The notes under the pieces: model-generated
What the model saw: the letters and a program-made list of their open reading frames with translations, nothing else
What the model was told of the DNA's origin: nothing
The model's database searches: none
Made by a program: the position numbers and the translations under genes
DNA from: Azoarcus sp. Aa7
GTDB taxonomy: Bacteria; Pseudomonadota; Gammaproteobacteria; Burkholderiales; Rhodocyclaceae
Assembly: GCF_014822185.1 (NCBI RefSeq)
Contig: NZ_QVLR01000001.1
Coordinates: 1 to 64,000, forward strand
DNA: 64,000 nt
Direction of reading: 5' to 3'
Shown: positions 23,946-34,013 of the stretch, in pieces
Layout of the letters: each line of letters starts with the position of its first letter
Position numbering within the stretch: the stretch's first letter is position 1

Positions 23946-25213
23946 TGGCAGCGCACCTCGACCCGCGTAACCTGCTGCGCCGCATGTTCGACGCGGCGAT
24001 CGCCGCCGCCCAGCCCGCGCGCTGCATCCCGCCGCACCTGCCGGCGCCGCCCAAGGGCCGGCTCGTCGTCATCGGCGCGGGCAAGGCCTCCGCGGCGATG
24101 GCGCGCGCGGTCGAGGACCATTGGCCGGGGCCACTCGAAGGCCTCGTCATCACGCGCTACGGCTACGCTGTGCCCTGCGCGCGCATCGAGATCGTCGAGG
24201 CCGCCCACCCCGTGCCCGACGCCGCCGGGCTCGCCGCGACGCAGCGCGTGTTCGAACGCGTGCGCGGCCTCGGGCCCGACGATCTCGTGCTATGCCTGAT
24301 CTCGGGCGGTGGCTCCGCGTTGCTGAACGCTCCGCTCGAAGGGCTGACGCTGGAAGACAAGCAGGCCGTGAACCGCGCCCTGCTGAAGTCCGGCGCGACG
24401 ATCTCGGAGATGAACTGCATCCGCCGCCATCTCTCCGCAGTCAAGGGCGGACGCCTCGCCGCGGCCTGCCATCCGGCGCGCGTCGTCACACTGCTGCTCT
24501 CGGACGTGCCCGGCGACGACCCGATCGACATCGCCTCCGGCCCCACCGTCGCCGACCCCACGAGCTGCGACGACGCCCTCGCGATCGTGCGCCGCTACGG
24601 CATCGAGCTGCCGCCGGCGGTGCTCGAGGTGCTGGAAAGCGGGCGCGGCGAGAGCGTCAAACCCGGCGACAGGCGGCTCGAAGGCCACCAGACGCGCATC
24701 GTCGCCGCACCGCAGCTCGCGCTCGAAGCCGCCGCGCAGGTCGCACGCGACGCGGGCCTCGCGGTGCACATCCTCGGCGACAGCCTCGAAGGCGAAGCCC
24801 GCGACGTCGGCAAGGTGCTGGCCGGCATCGCGCTGCAGGTCGACCGGCGCGACCAGCCCTTCGCGAAGCCCTGCGTGCTGCTCTCCGGCGGCGAGACCAC
24901 TGTGACCGTGCGCGGAAACGGGCGCGGCGGACGCAACGTCGAGTTCCTCCTCTCGCTCGCCCTCGGGCTCGACGGCGCACCGGGCATCTTTGCCCTCGCC
25001 GGCGACACCGACGGCGTCGACGGCCAGGAGGAGATCGCCGGCGCGATCGTCACCCCCGACACGCTGGCCCGCGCCTGGGATCTCGGGCTTCGCCCCGCCG
25101 ACCGCCTCGCCGACAACGACGCCCACGCCTTCTTCGAGGTACTCGGCGACTCGCTCGTGACCGGCCCGACCCTCACCAACGTCAACGACTTCCGCGCGAT
25201 CCTCGTGCGCTGA
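23945..25213 (+). CDS. Glycerate 2-kinase (class II, MOFRL type)
   Basis: 422 aa. VIGAGKASAAMARAVE (about 41-56) and the LISGGGSALLNAPLEGLTLEDKQ loop are hallmarks of the GckA/TtuD family, with the C-terminal MOFRL domain (GGRNVEFLLSLAL and GDTDGVDG). It phosphorylates D-glycerate to 2-phosphoglycerate, feeding lower glycolysis. Start ATG overlaps the hydroxyacid dehydrogenase stop by one base. It is the last gene of the LysR/TRAP cluster; 208 bases with a GC-rich hairpin-like stretch near 25221-25246 separate it from the kinase gene. Confidence 0.9.
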   Translation: MAAHLDPRNLLRRMFDAAIAAAQPARCIPPHLPAPPKGRLVVIGAGKASAAMARAVEDHWPGPLEGLVITRYGYAVPCARIEIVEAAHPVPDAAGLAATQRVFERVRGLGPDDLVLCLISGGGSALLNAPLEGLTLEDKQAVNRALLKSGATISEMNCIRRHLSAVKGGRLAAACHPARVVTLLLSDVPGDDPIDIASGPTVADPTSCDDALAIVRRYGIELPPAVLEVLESGRGESVKPGDRRLEGHQTRIVAAPQLALEAAAQVARDAGLAVHILGDSLEGEARDVGKVLAGIALQVDRRDQPFAKPCVLLSGGETTVTVRGNGRGGRNVEFLLSLALGLDGAPGIFALAGDTDGVDGQEEIAGAIVTPDTLARAWDLGLRPADRLADNDAHAFFEVLGDSLVTGPTLTNVNDFRAILVR

Positions 25214-25421
25214 CGACCTGCCCGCCCCCTCGCAGGCGGGGGCACGCACAACGCCACACAACGCCGCACAATTCCGCCCCGCTCACCGTCTGCCTGGACT
25301 ACGATGTCCTTTTGGGGCATGGCCGGCGACCGCGGGAACCGATAGCCGCCACGCCGGACCAACAACAAACGAACCACGAGAACAGGGCGGCGGAGCCGAG
25401 TCGCAAACACGGATCGCCCGC

Positions 25422-27164
25422 ATGTCCCGCAACAACCGCAGAGAGGCGCGGATGGAAGGACTCGGCACGTCGCACGCAGCGGAAATCGCCCGCCTCGAGG
25501 ACGAGCTCGCCCGCAGCCGGGCGATGGCGGAGCGCGCGCGCCAACTCATCGAATCGGCCCCCGACGCAATCGTCGTCGTGGACAACGGCGGCCGCATCAT
25601 CCTCGTCAATGCGCAGACCGAGCGGCTCTTCGGCTATACGCGCGATGAACTCGCCGGCCAGTCGATCGAAATGCTGGTCCCGCAGCAGCTGCGGACCGGC
25701 CACGTGGACAAGCGCAACGCCTACATCGGCAAACCCACCGTACGCCCGATGGGTACCGGGCTGGACCTCGCCGGCCAGCGCAAGGACGGCTCGCTGGTGC
25801 CGATCGAGATCAGCCTCAGCCCCCTGCGTACCGGCGACACCGTACTGATCTCGGCGGCGATCCGCGACATCAGCGAGCGCCGCGCGGCCCAGGAGGCGCT
25901 GCGCCAGGCGCGCGACGAACTCGAACAGCGCGTGCGCGAGCGCACCGCCGAACTCGAACAGGCCAATCGCGCCCTGCAATCGGAGATGGAGGACCGCGCC
26001 ACGGCCGAGCGCGCGCTGCATCAGGCGCAGAAGATGGAGGCCGTCGGCCAGCTCACCGGCGGCATCGCCCACGATTTCAACAACCTGCTGACCGTCGTGA
26101 TGGGCAACCTGCAGCTCCTCGCGCGCCGCGTGCGGGACGACCCGGCGGCGGCCGAACTCATCACGGGCGCGCTGGAGGCGGCCTGGCGCGGAGCCGAACT
26201 CAACCGGCGCCTGCTCGCGTTCTCGCGCAAGCAGCGCCTGGCCCCCGTGCCGCTGGATCTCAACGACCTCATCGCCGGCATGACCAGCCTGCTGCGGCGC
26301 AGTCTCGGCGAGCACATCAACATCAAGTTCCATGCCGCCACCGACCTGCCGCCCGCGCTCGCCGACATCACCCAGCTCGAATCGGCGCTGCTTAACCTCG
26401 CGGTGAATTCGCGCGATGCGATGCCCGAAGGCGGCACCCTCACGATCGAAACGGGCGCCATGAGCCTCGACGAGCACTACGCCGCGCTCGAGGGCGACGT
26501 GAAACCCGGCGCCTACGTGATGCTCGCCGTATCGGACACCGGCTGCGGCATGCCGCCGGAGGTGGTCCAACGTGCCTTCGACCCCTTCTTCACGACCAAG
26601 GAAACCGGCAAGGGCAGCGGCCTCGGCCTCGCGATGGTGTACGGCTTCGTGAAGCAGTCGGGCGGCCACGTGAAGATCTACAGTGAGCCGGACACCGGCA
26701 CCACGGTGAAGCTCTTCCTCCCGATCGTCGCCCGCCCGGCGGGCGCACTGCGCGCCGACGCGCCCGCACCCCGTCCCGACGCCTCGGGTAGCGAGACCAT
26801 CCTCGTCGTCGAGGACGAGGACAAGGTCCGCGAACTCGTCTGTCGCGTGCTGGGGGGACTCGGCTACCGCATCCTGCAGGCGCCCGAAGGCAAGACGGCG
26901 CTCGCGCTCCTCGCGCAGGAACCCGGCATCGACCTGCTGTTCACCGACATCGTCCTGCCCGGCGGCATGAACGGACCGGAGATCGCGCGCCGCGCACGGC
27001 AGCTGCGCCCGGACCTGAAGCTGCTCTACACCTCGGGCTACACCGGCAACGCCCTGCTGGAGCTGGAAGCCATTCCCGGCGAATTCCGGATGATCAGCAA
27101 GCCCTACCGGATCGAGGACCTCGCACAGATCGTACGCGAAGTCCTCGATACCGGGCCCGCGTAG
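25422..27164 (+). CDS. Hybrid sensor histidine kinase (PAS - HisKA - HATPase - receiver)
   Basis: 580 aa. Soluble: a coiled N-terminus (to ~40) leads to a PAS domain (~42-150, [30 protein letters not shown]), a coiled-coil linker with [13 protein letters not shown], and a dimerisation/phosphoacceptor domain with His217 in [12 protein letters not shown] HATPase follows ([33 protein letters not shown]), then a receiver with phospho-acceptor Asp509 in [12 protein letters not shown]. No output domain is present and no partner regulator is adjacent. ATG at 25452 has a better ribosome-binding site (GAGAGG) than 25422 and may be the true start. The signal is unknown; lack of membrane segments suggests a cytosolic or redox cue. 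Confidence 0.9.
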   Translation: MSRNNRREARMEGLGTSHAAEIARLEDELARSRAMAERARQLIESAPDAIVVVDNGGRIILVNAQTERLFGYTRDELAGQSIEMLVPQQLRTGHVDKRNAYIGKPTVRPMGTGLDLAGQRKDGSLVPIEISLSPLRTGDTVLISAAIRDISERRAAQEALRQARDELEQRVRERTAELEQANRALQSEMEDRATAERALHQAQKMEAVGQLTGGIAHDFNNLLTVVMGNLQLLARRVRDDPAAAELITGALEAAWRGAELNRRLLAFSRKQRLAPVPLDLNDLIAGMTSLLRRSLGEHINIKFHAATDLPPALADITQLESALLNLAVNSRDAMPEGGTLTIETGAMSLDEHYAALEGDVKPGAYVMLAVSDTGCGMPPEVVQRAFDPFFTTKETGKGSGLGLAMVYGFVKQSGGHVKIYSEPDTGTTVKLFLPIVARPAGALRADAPAPRPDASGSETILVVEDEDKVRELVCRVLGGLGYRILQAPEGKTALALLAQEPGIDLLFTDIVLPGGMNGPEIARRARQLRPDLKLLYTSGYTGNALLELEAIPGEFRMISKPYRIEDLAQIVREVLDTGPA

Positions 27165-27187
27165 GCCTCAGGGCATCGCGTCGACGC

Positions 27188-28318
27188 TCAGGGCATCACT
27201 TCGACATACTCGTAGATCTCGCAATCCGAGATCTCGCGCCGCACCGGCAGCGCCGCCTGCGCGTACCACGCGTGCGGATCGCGCCGGTCGATCTCCGCGC
27301 CCATGAACTTCACCAGCTCGCAGATCGGCTCGACGACCTGCTCGCGGTAGGGCGCATCGTCGAGCACGTAGCCCACGTACAGGTTCTTCATGCAGTTGCG
27401 GCGGCAGAAGGAAAGCGCCTCGCAGCCCTCGCAGGGCATCTCGGGCGCCGGCTGCAGCGCGCTCGGCTTGAGCCAGTTGGCGTTCAGGTCGCCACTCTGC
27501 AGCTCGGGCAGATGCGTCAGATCCGGACACGGGAAGATGCGCCCGTCCGGCAGGATGTTGAGGATGTGCGTCGATGAGCGGCACTGCGTGTGCCCGCTGC
27601 ACGCCTCGCGCGCGCGCGACGGCAGCACCTTGTTGCGCACCGTGCCCATCAGCGGGATGAAGGGATACAGCCCGTCGGCCGTGAAAAACTTGTCGATCAG
27701 CCGCACGAGCGCCGCCTTCTTGCGCCGCATGTTCTCCGCATCGTAGAAACCCTCGGCCTGCGCGAACTGCCAGTACACATAGTCGAAGGTCGGCAGCAGG
27801 CTGTCGAGTTCCTCGAAGCTGATGTCCTCGTGCCCCCAGGTCACGCGCGCGGTGAGCTTGCCGCCCAGCTTCGGGCGAATCCTCTCGATGTTCGAGGTCA
27901 CCTTGCGATACACGCCGCGACCGCGGTAATGGTCGGTCGTGTGCTCCGCCCCATCCACCGACACCAGCACGTTCGACAGCTTCGCCAGCACCGCATCGGG
28001 CAGGCGGTGCAGCAGCGTGCCGTTGGTCTGCAGCTGGTAGCGCCAGGTCGGGTGGCGATCCATCAGCCCGACGATGAAGGGGATGTTGAGCGTCGGCTCG
28101 CCGCCGTAGAAGGTGACGTAGATCTCCTTGTCCGCGAGATGCGTCGCGACGAAGGCATCCAGCGTATCGAGCGAATACTGGGCCTTGCCCTGCGAGCCGA
28201 CGACGTCGCCAACCGCGATCGAGCAGTACGAGCACTTGAGGTTGCACGTCAGCGTCGTGAAGATGTTCAGTTCGACGCGGTTGCCGACAATGGGCGAACG
28301 CAGTTCCGGCGCATTCAT
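27188..28318 (-). CDS. Radical SAM protein with C-terminal SPASM-like cysteines
   Basis: 376 aa. The [4Fe-4S]/AdoMet motif CNLKCSYC (Cys25, Cys29, Cys32) is followed by TFYGGEPTLN, the GGEP motif. The C-terminal half has a Cys-rich region: CSGHTQC, PDGRIFPCPD and PCEGCEALSFCRRNC, matching SPASM/twitch auxiliary-cluster architecture. SPASM enzymes modify peptides or act as sulfatase maturases. No sulfatase and no obvious precursor peptide gene lies next to it, so the substrate is unknown. It is separated from ftsX by 129 bases and probably has its own promoter in 28319-28447. Confidence 0.85.
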   Translation of the reverse strand: MNAPELRSPIVGNRVELNIFTTLTCNLKCSYCSIAVGDVVGSQGKAQYSLDTLDAFVATHLADKEIYVTFYGGEPTLNIPFIVGLMDRHPTWRYQLQTNGTLLHRLPDAVLAKLSNVLVSVDGAEHTTDHYRGRGVYRKVTSNIERIRPKLGGKLTARVTWGHEDISFEELDSLLPTFDYVYWQFAQAEGFYDAENMRRKKAALVRLIDKFFTADGLYPFIPLMGTVRNKVLPSRAREACSGHTQCRSSTHILNILPDGRIFPCPDLTHLPELQSGDLNANWLKPSALQPAPEMPCEGCEALSFCRRNCMKNLYVGYVLDDAPYREQVVEPICELVKFMGAEIDRRDPHAWYAQAALPVRREISDCEIYEYVEVMP

Positions 28319-28447
28319 GTGCGTATCCGATCCCGAAAAAGATTTACCCCAAACATTGGGGGCGGAGATTATAGCGAGGACCGCGCAATGCGGGGCGGGT
28401 CATTGCATGCGCAAGCCCGAACCCGTTCCCACACGGCCCCCGGCCTC

Positions 28448-29350
28448 TCAGCGCAGGCGCTCGGCGAGGTGGCGGCGCACCGAGATCGCGCTGCCGAGCC
28501 ACCCGAGGAAGGCCGCGAAGCCGAGGATCGCCGCGCTCTCGTGCGGCCCCGGCCCCGCCAGCGCGAACACCGCGCCGTAGGTCTCCGCGAGACTCGCGAC
28601 CGGCCCGCCGAGCGCATGCACGGTCGCCCACACGGTCGCGAGCGCCACGCAACCGCCGAGCAGTCCCTGCAGGCTGCCGAACCAGTAGAACGGACGGCGG
28701 ATGAACGGATCGGTCGCACCCAGCAGCCGGCTCACGTCGATCTCGTGGCGCTGCGTGAGGATCTGCAGCCGAATCGTGTTGAAGGTCACGATCACGAGCG
28801 CGAAACCCAGCAGGCCCGCGAGCAGCAGCACCGCCGAACGGCCCAGCCCCAGCAGCGCGTGCAGGCGCTTCACCCAGGCGGAATCGAGCTGCACGTGGGC
28901 GACGCCCGGCCAGGCTGCGAAACGCGCGTGCAGGCTGTCGTAGGCCGCGGGATCCTCGCCGCGCGGCGTGACGATGAACGCATCCGGCAGCGGATTGGCG
29001 GTGAGCCCGCCGAGCACGTCGCCCAGCCCGCTCTTCTCGAGCTGGCGCAAGGCCTCGTCCTTCGTCACATGGCGGTAGCCCGCGAGCTGCGTATCCCCGC
29101 GCAGCCGCTTTTCGGCCGCGGCGATGTCCTCCGCCGACGCATCCTGCGCCATGAACACGCTGATCTCGGGCGTACCGGACACCCCGCGCGCAAGCGAGGC
29201 GACGTTGTCGATCAGCAGGTAGCCCGCGGCCGGCAGCGACAGCGCGATGCCCACGACCAGCGCCGACAGCAGCGTGCCCAGCGGCTGCGAGGCGAGGCGC
29301 TGCAGTGCCTGCATGAAGGCGCGGCCGTGCAGGTAGAACCAGTTGCTCAC
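28448..29350 (-). CDS. ftsX: Cell division protein FtsX
   Basis: 300 aa from GTG at 29350, which overlaps the ftsE stop as GTGA. Four transmembrane helices (one near 22-48, three at about 170-295) with a ~120-residue periplasmic domain between the first two (PEISVFMAQDAS... to ...VAHVQLDSAWVKRL) are the FtsX plan. The permease-like protein works with the FtsE ATPase to control septal peptidoglycan hydrolases. Gene order ftsY-ftsE-ftsX is the standard one, but rpoH does not follow here; a radical SAM gene does. Confidence 0.92.
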   Translation of the reverse strand: MSNWFYLHGRAFMQALQRLASQPLGTLLSALVVGIALSLPAAGYLLIDNVASLARGVSGTPEISVFMAQDASAEDIAAAEKRLRGDTQLAGYRHVTKDEALRQLEKSGLGDVLGGLTANPLPDAFIVTPRGEDPAAYDSLHARFAAWPGVAHVQLDSAWVKRLHALLGLGRSAVLLLAGLLGFALVIVTFNTIRLQILTQRHEIDVSRLLGATDPFIRRPFYWFGSLQGLLGGCVALATVWATVHALGGPVASLAETYGAVFALAGPGPHESAAILGFAAFLGWLGSAISVRRHLAERLR

Positions 29351-30009
29351 TGCACGCCCCCTTGCAGCAGCCCCTTGTGCAGCATCAGGCGGCGCGGACT
29401 GTGCTGTGCGAACAGGCGCTCGTCGTGCGTCGACACCAGCACGGTGACCCCCGCGGCGTTGAAGGACTTGAACAGGCTTGCGATCTCGTTCGCGTAGGCG
29501 GTGTCGAGGTGCGCGGTCGGCTCGTCGGCGATCAGGATGGACGGGCGATTCACGATCGCACGCGCGATCGCGACGCGCTGCTGCTCGCCGCCCGACAGCC
29601 CCGCCGGCATCTCGCGCCCGCGCCCGGACAGCCCGACGCGCTCGAGCGCCGCCGCCACGCGCTTGGCCGCATCGCGCGGCGGATGCCCCGTGATCACCAG
29701 CGGCAGCATCACGTTGTCGGACACGCTGCGGTCGTACAGCAGGCGGTGCTCCTGCAGCACGAGGCCGAGGTTGCGGCGCAGGTAGGGAATCGCGCGCGGG
29801 CGCAGCGCCGAGACATCCTGCCCGTTGATGCTCACGCTGCCCGAAGTCGGCCGCTCGATCGCGGCGATCAGCTTCAGCAGCGTGCTCTTGCCCGCCCCCG
29901 AGTGGCCCGACAGCACCGCCAGCTCGCCGTGGCGGATCTCGAAGCTGACCCCGGCGAGCGCCGTATAGCCGCCGGGGTACTGCTTCACGACTTCGTTGAA
30001 GACGATCAT
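29347..30009 (-). CDS. ftsE: Cell division ATP-binding protein FtsE
   Basis: 220 aa ABC ATPase. Walker A GHSGAGKST (about 35-43), signature LSGGEQQR (about 138-145), Walker B ILIADEPT and switch His in VSTHDERLF are intact. It begins MIVFNEVVKQYPGGYTAL, as FtsE proteins do. It powers FtsX-mediated regulation of cell-wall hydrolysis at the septum. ATG overlaps the ftsY stop (ATGA), making the three genes one translationally coupled operon. Confidence 0.95.
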   Translation of the reverse strand: MIVFNEVVKQYPGGYTALAGVSFEIRHGELAVLSGHSGAGKSTLLKLIAAIERPTSGSVSINGQDVSALRPRAIPYLRRNLGLVLQEHRLLYDRSVSDNVMLPLVITGHPPRDAAKRVAAALERVGLSGRGREMPAGLSGGEQQRVAIARAIVNRPSILIADEPTAHLDTAYANEIASLFKSFNAAGVTVLVSTHDERLFAQHSPRRLMLHKGLLQGGVQ

Positions 30010-31073
30010 GCCGCGCCGCTGGCTCCTGGGACGGGTTCGAACAGCGCATCGACGAATTCGCGCGCATTGAACGGCTGCAGGTCGTCGATCCCCTCGCCGA
30101 CGCCGATGAAGCGCAGCGGACGCGGATACTGGCGCGCGATCGCCGCGACGACGCCGCCCTTCGCGGTGCCGTCAAGCTTCGTGACGACCAGCCCGGTGAC
30201 GCCGATCGACGCATCGAAGGCCTTCACCTGCGCCAGCGCGTTCTGCCCGATGTTGGCGTCGAGCACCAGCAGCACCTCATGCGGCCCGGACGGCTCGGCC
30301 TTCGCGATCACGCGGCGTACCTTCGCGATCTCCTCCATCAGGTGCAACTGCGTCGGCAGCCGGCCCGCGGTATCCGCCAGCACGACGTCGATGCCGCGCG
30401 CCTTGGCGGCGTTGATCGCGTCGAAGATCACCGCCGCAGCGTCGCCGCCTTCCTGCGCGATCACCGTCACGTTGTTGCGCTCGCCCCAGGTCGTCAGCTG
30501 CTCGCGCGCCGCCGCGCGGAAGGTGTCGCCGGCCGCAAGCAGCACGCTCTTGCCCTGCAACTGGAAGTATTTCGCCAGCTTGCCGATCGAGGTCGTCTTC
30601 CCGGAGCCGTTCACGCCCGCGATCATGATGATGTAGGGCGAATGCCCCGAAACGTCCAGCGGCTGCTCGAGCGGAGCGAGGATCGCGAGGAGTTCCTCCG
30701 CAAGCGCCCCCTGCAGCTGGTCCGCGGTCTCGAGCTTGTCGCGCTTCCAGCGCTTGCGCAGCTCGTCCAGCAGGTGCTGCGTCGCATCCACGCCGCAGTC
30801 GGCCATCAGCAGCGTCGCTTCGAGTTCTTCGAGCAGCTCCTCGTCGATCTTGCGCCGGCCGAACAGGCTCGCGAGCCCGCCGCCGATCTGCTGCCGCGTG
30901 CGCGACAGGCCCGCTTTCAGGCGGTCCGCCCAGGAACGCTTGACCACCGGCTCGGCCACGGGCGCCGAAATGGGCGCCGAAGGGGACGCCTCGACTGCGG
31001 CCGGAGGCGCGGGCTCGGCCTGCGGCTGCGCCGCCGGCTCGGGCTTCGGGGACTTCTTCAGGAAACCAAACAT
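30006..31073 (-). CDS. ftsY: Signal recognition particle receptor FtsY
   Basis: 355 aa. A short N-terminal Pro/Ala/Glu-rich A-region (to ~45) is followed by the NG domain. The P-loop is GVNGSGKTTSIGKLAKY (about 156-172), with DTFRAAAREQL, DTAGRLPTQ, TKLDGTAKGG and the closing GVGEGIDDLQPFNAREFVDALF. FtsY receives SRP-bound ribosomes at the inner membrane. It is divergent from the M16 peptidase genes; the 141-base gap (31074-31214) must hold both promoters, although no clear -35/-10 pair stands out. Confidence 0.97.
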   Translation of the reverse strand: MFGFLKKSPKPEPAAQPQAEPAPPAAVEASPSAPISAPVAEPVVKRSWADRLKAGLSRTRQQIGGGLASLFGRRKIDEELLEELEATLLMADCGVDATQHLLDELRKRWKRDKLETADQLQGALAEELLAILAPLEQPLDVSGHSPYIIMIAGVNGSGKTTSIGKLAKYFQLQGKSVLLAAGDTFRAAAREQLTTWGERNNVTVIAQEGGDAAAVIFDAINAAKARGIDVVLADTAGRLPTQLHLMEEIAKVRRVIAKAEPSGPHEVLLVLDANIGQNALAQVKAFDASIGVTGLVVTKLDGTAKGGVVAAIARQYPRPLRFIGVGEGIDDLQPFNAREFVDALFEPVPGASGAA

Positions 31074-31214
31074 GCTCACTCGGGTCTCTTGTGAGGTTTT
31101 AACGACGGCGGACGCCAAGCCGCCAATAACGCTAAGATGCGGCTTCGCGCCGAATCGGATGCCCGGATCGCGGGCCACGTGAACCGCAAATTCTACCAGA
31201 TGCAGGACATGTCC

Positions 31215-32591
31215 ATGTTTCGCCAGACCTTTCCACGCACCGCATTCGTGGCCGCCGCGCTCACCGTGGCGGCCGGCCCGCTGCAAGCCAATCCGTACGA
31301 GACCACGCTTGCGAACGGCATGAAGATCATCGTCAAGGAAGACCGCCGCGCCCCGTCCGTCGTGCACATGGTGTGGTACGGAGTCGGCGCGATGGACGAG
31401 CCCGCCGGCGTCTCCGGCATCGCCCACCTGCTCGAACACATGATGTTCAAGGGCACCGACAAGGTCGGCCCGGGCGAATTCAACAAGCGCGTCGCCGCGG
31501 TCGGCGGCCGCGACAATGCCTTCACGTCGCATGACTACACGGCCTACTTCCAGCAGATCCCGTCCTCGCGCCTCGCCGACGTGATGCAGCTCGAAGCCGA
31601 CCGCATGAGCAACCTCCGGATCACCGACGCCAACTTCAAGCCCGAACTCGAGGTCGTGAAGGAAGAGCGCCGCCTGCGCACCGACGACCAGCCCCGTTCG
31701 CTCGTCAGCGAGCAGCTGATGGCGACCGCCTTCCAGGCCAATCCCTACGGCCGCCCGATCATCGGCTGGATGACTGACCTCGACACGATGACCGCGGAAG
31801 ACGCGCGCAAGTGGCACAAGACCTGGTACACGCCCGGCAACGCGCGCCTCGTCGTCGTCGGCGACGTCGATCACAAGACCGTGTTCGACATGGCGCGCAA
31901 GCACTACGGCCCCATCAAGCCGCAAGCACTGCCGCCGCGGCGCATCACCGCCGAACCCGAACAGATCGGGCCGCGCGAGACCGTCGTCAAGGCGCCGGCC
32001 GAGCTGCCCTACCTCGCCCTCGCGTGGCGCGCGCCGACCCTGCGCGATCCCGAGAACGACCGCGACGTGCACGCGCTGAAGGTGCTTGCCGCGATCCTCG
32101 ACGGCTACGACGGCGCCCGCCTGCCGCGCCGCCTCGTGCGCGAGAACCAGGTCGCCGTGTCCGCCGGCGCCGGCTACGACGGCACCGGCCGCGGCCCGCA
32201 GCTCTTCGTCGTCGACGGCTCGCCCGCCGCCGGCAAGACCGTCGCGGACGTCGAGGCCGCACTGCGCGCCGAGATCGAACGCATCCAGAAGGAAGGCGTC
32301 GCCGAGGACGAGCTGCGCCGGGTCAAGACGCAGACCGTCGCCGGCCAGGTCTACAAGCGCGACTCGCTGATGGGACAGGCGATGGAGATCGGCTTCCTCG
32401 AAGCCACCGGCCTGTCCTGGCGCGACGACGACAAGCTCCTCGAAGGCATCCGCAAGGTCACCTCCGACGACGTCCAGGCCGTCGCCCGCAAGTACTTCAC
32501 CGACAACACCCTCACCCGCGCCCGTCTCGACCCGCTGCCGCTGCCCGCCGACGCGAAGCCGCGCGCCGCCGTCCCGGGAGCGAGACACTGA
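31215..32591 (+). CDS. M16 family zinc metallopeptidase, catalytic subunit
   Basis: 458 aa. A signal peptide covers residues 1-25 (FPRTAFVAAALTVAAGPLQA). The inverted zinc motif HLLEH is at 71-75 with a downstream Glu in the LEVVKEERRLR helix, so this copy should be active. M16 proteases of this pitrilysin/processing-peptidase type act in the periplasm on small polypeptides. The third of three clustered ATGs (31200, 31209, 31215) has AGGA at the right distance and the signal peptide begins there. It is paired with the following inactive homologue, as usual for M16 heterodimers. Confidence 0.9.
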   Translation: MFRQTFPRTAFVAAALTVAAGPLQANPYETTLANGMKIIVKEDRRAPSVVHMVWYGVGAMDEPAGVSGIAHLLEHMMFKGTDKVGPGEFNKRVAAVGGRDNAFTSHDYTAYFQQIPSSRLADVMQLEADRMSNLRITDANFKPELEVVKEERRLRTDDQPRSLVSEQLMATAFQANPYGRPIIGWMTDLDTMTAEDARKWHKTWYTPGNARLVVVGDVDHKTVFDMARKHYGPIKPQALPPRRITAEPEQIGPRETVVKAPAELPYLALAWRAPTLRDPENDRDVHALKVLAAILDGYDGARLPRRLVRENQVAVSAGAGYDGTGRGPQLFVVDGSPAAGKTVADVEAALRAEIERIQKEGVAEDELRRVKTQTVAGQVYKRDSLMGQAMEIGFLEATGLSWRDDDKLLEGIRKVTSDDVQAVARKYFTDNTLTRARLDPLPLPADAKPRAAVPGARH

Positions 32592-32592
32592 C

Positions 32593-34013
32593 ATGCAGAC
32601 GAAGCCCATGACCGCGTTGCGCAATCTCCACCCGAATTTCCGCTCCTTCCGCTCCTTCCGCTCCTTCCGCACCCTGCTCGCCTGCGCCGCCCTGCTCGGC
32701 CCGCTCGCGAGCCCGGAAGCCGCCGCCGGCCCCGACATCAAGCACTGGAACGCCGCGACCGGCGCGCGCGTGTATTTCGTCGAAAGCCACGCCCTGCCGC
32801 TCATCGACATCCAGATCTCCTTCCCCGCGGGCAGCGCCTACGAGCCCGAAGGCGGCACGGGCGTCGCCAGCCTCACGCGCAGCCTGCTCGACGCCGGCAC
32901 CGAAGGCCTGAACGAACAGGAGATCGCCGAGCGCATCGCCGACACCGGCGCACGCATCGGTGGCGGCGCCGACACCGACATGGCGACGCTGTCGGTGCGC
33001 ACGCTATCGAGTGCCGCCGAGCGCGACGCCGCGATCGCGCTGGCCGCCCGCCTGCTCGCGAAGCCGACCTTCCCCGCCGAGATCCTCGAACGCGAACGTG
33101 CCCGCGCGATCGCCGGCCTGAAGGAAGCGCTCACCCAGCCCGACACCCTCGCGTCGCGCCGCTTCATGGCGATGATCTACGGCAACCACCCCTACGGCCG
33201 TTCGACCACCGTCGAATCGCTGCAGGGCATCACGCGCGACCAGCTGCAGGCCTTCCACCGCACGCACTACAACGCGAGCAGCGCCGCGGTCACCATCGTC
33301 GGCGACGTCAGCCGCGACGAGGCCGACGCGATCGCGCGCCAGCTCACCGAAGGACTGCCCGGCGGCGCCGCGCCCGCGCCGATCCCCGCGCCGCAACTGC
33401 CCGCACGCGGCACCGAGCGCATCGCCCACCCGTCGGCGCAGGCCCACATCCTGATGGGCATGCCCGGCATGAGCCGCGACGACCAGGACTACTTCCCGCT
33501 GCTCGTCGGCAACTACGTGCTCGGCGGCGGCGGCTTCGTGTCGCGCCTGACCAAGGAGGTGCGCGAGAAGCGCGGCTTCGCCTACAGCGTGTCGAGCTAC
33601 TTCATGCCGCTGCGCGTCGCCGGCCCCTTCGAGATCGGCCTGCAGACCCGCGGCAGCCAGGCGGACGAGGCCCTGAAAGTCACCAATGGCGTCCTCCAGG
33701 ACTTCGTCGCCAAAGGGCCGACGCCGGCCGAGCTCAAGGCCGCGCGCGACAACCTCGTCAACGGCTTCGGCCTGCGCCTCGACTCGAACCGCAAGATCCT
33801 CGACTACGTCGGCATGATCGCCTTCTACCAGCTGCCGCTCGACTGGCTCGAAACCTATCCGAAGAAGGTCGCGGCAGTTACGGTCGAATCCGTGCGCGAC
33901 GCCTTCGCCCGCCGCGTGAAGGCGGAGAACCTCGTCACGGTGGTCGCCGGCGGCGACGGCGACACCGCCGCAGGCAGTGCCGCTCCGGCAACAAAGAAGG
34001 CAGGCCACGGCAA

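Noticed and set aside
24121-25848. 575-aa plus-strand frame over the glycerate kinase and histidine kinase genes
   Set aside because: Arg/Pro-rich shadow translation without family features; both underlying genes are well supported in other frames.
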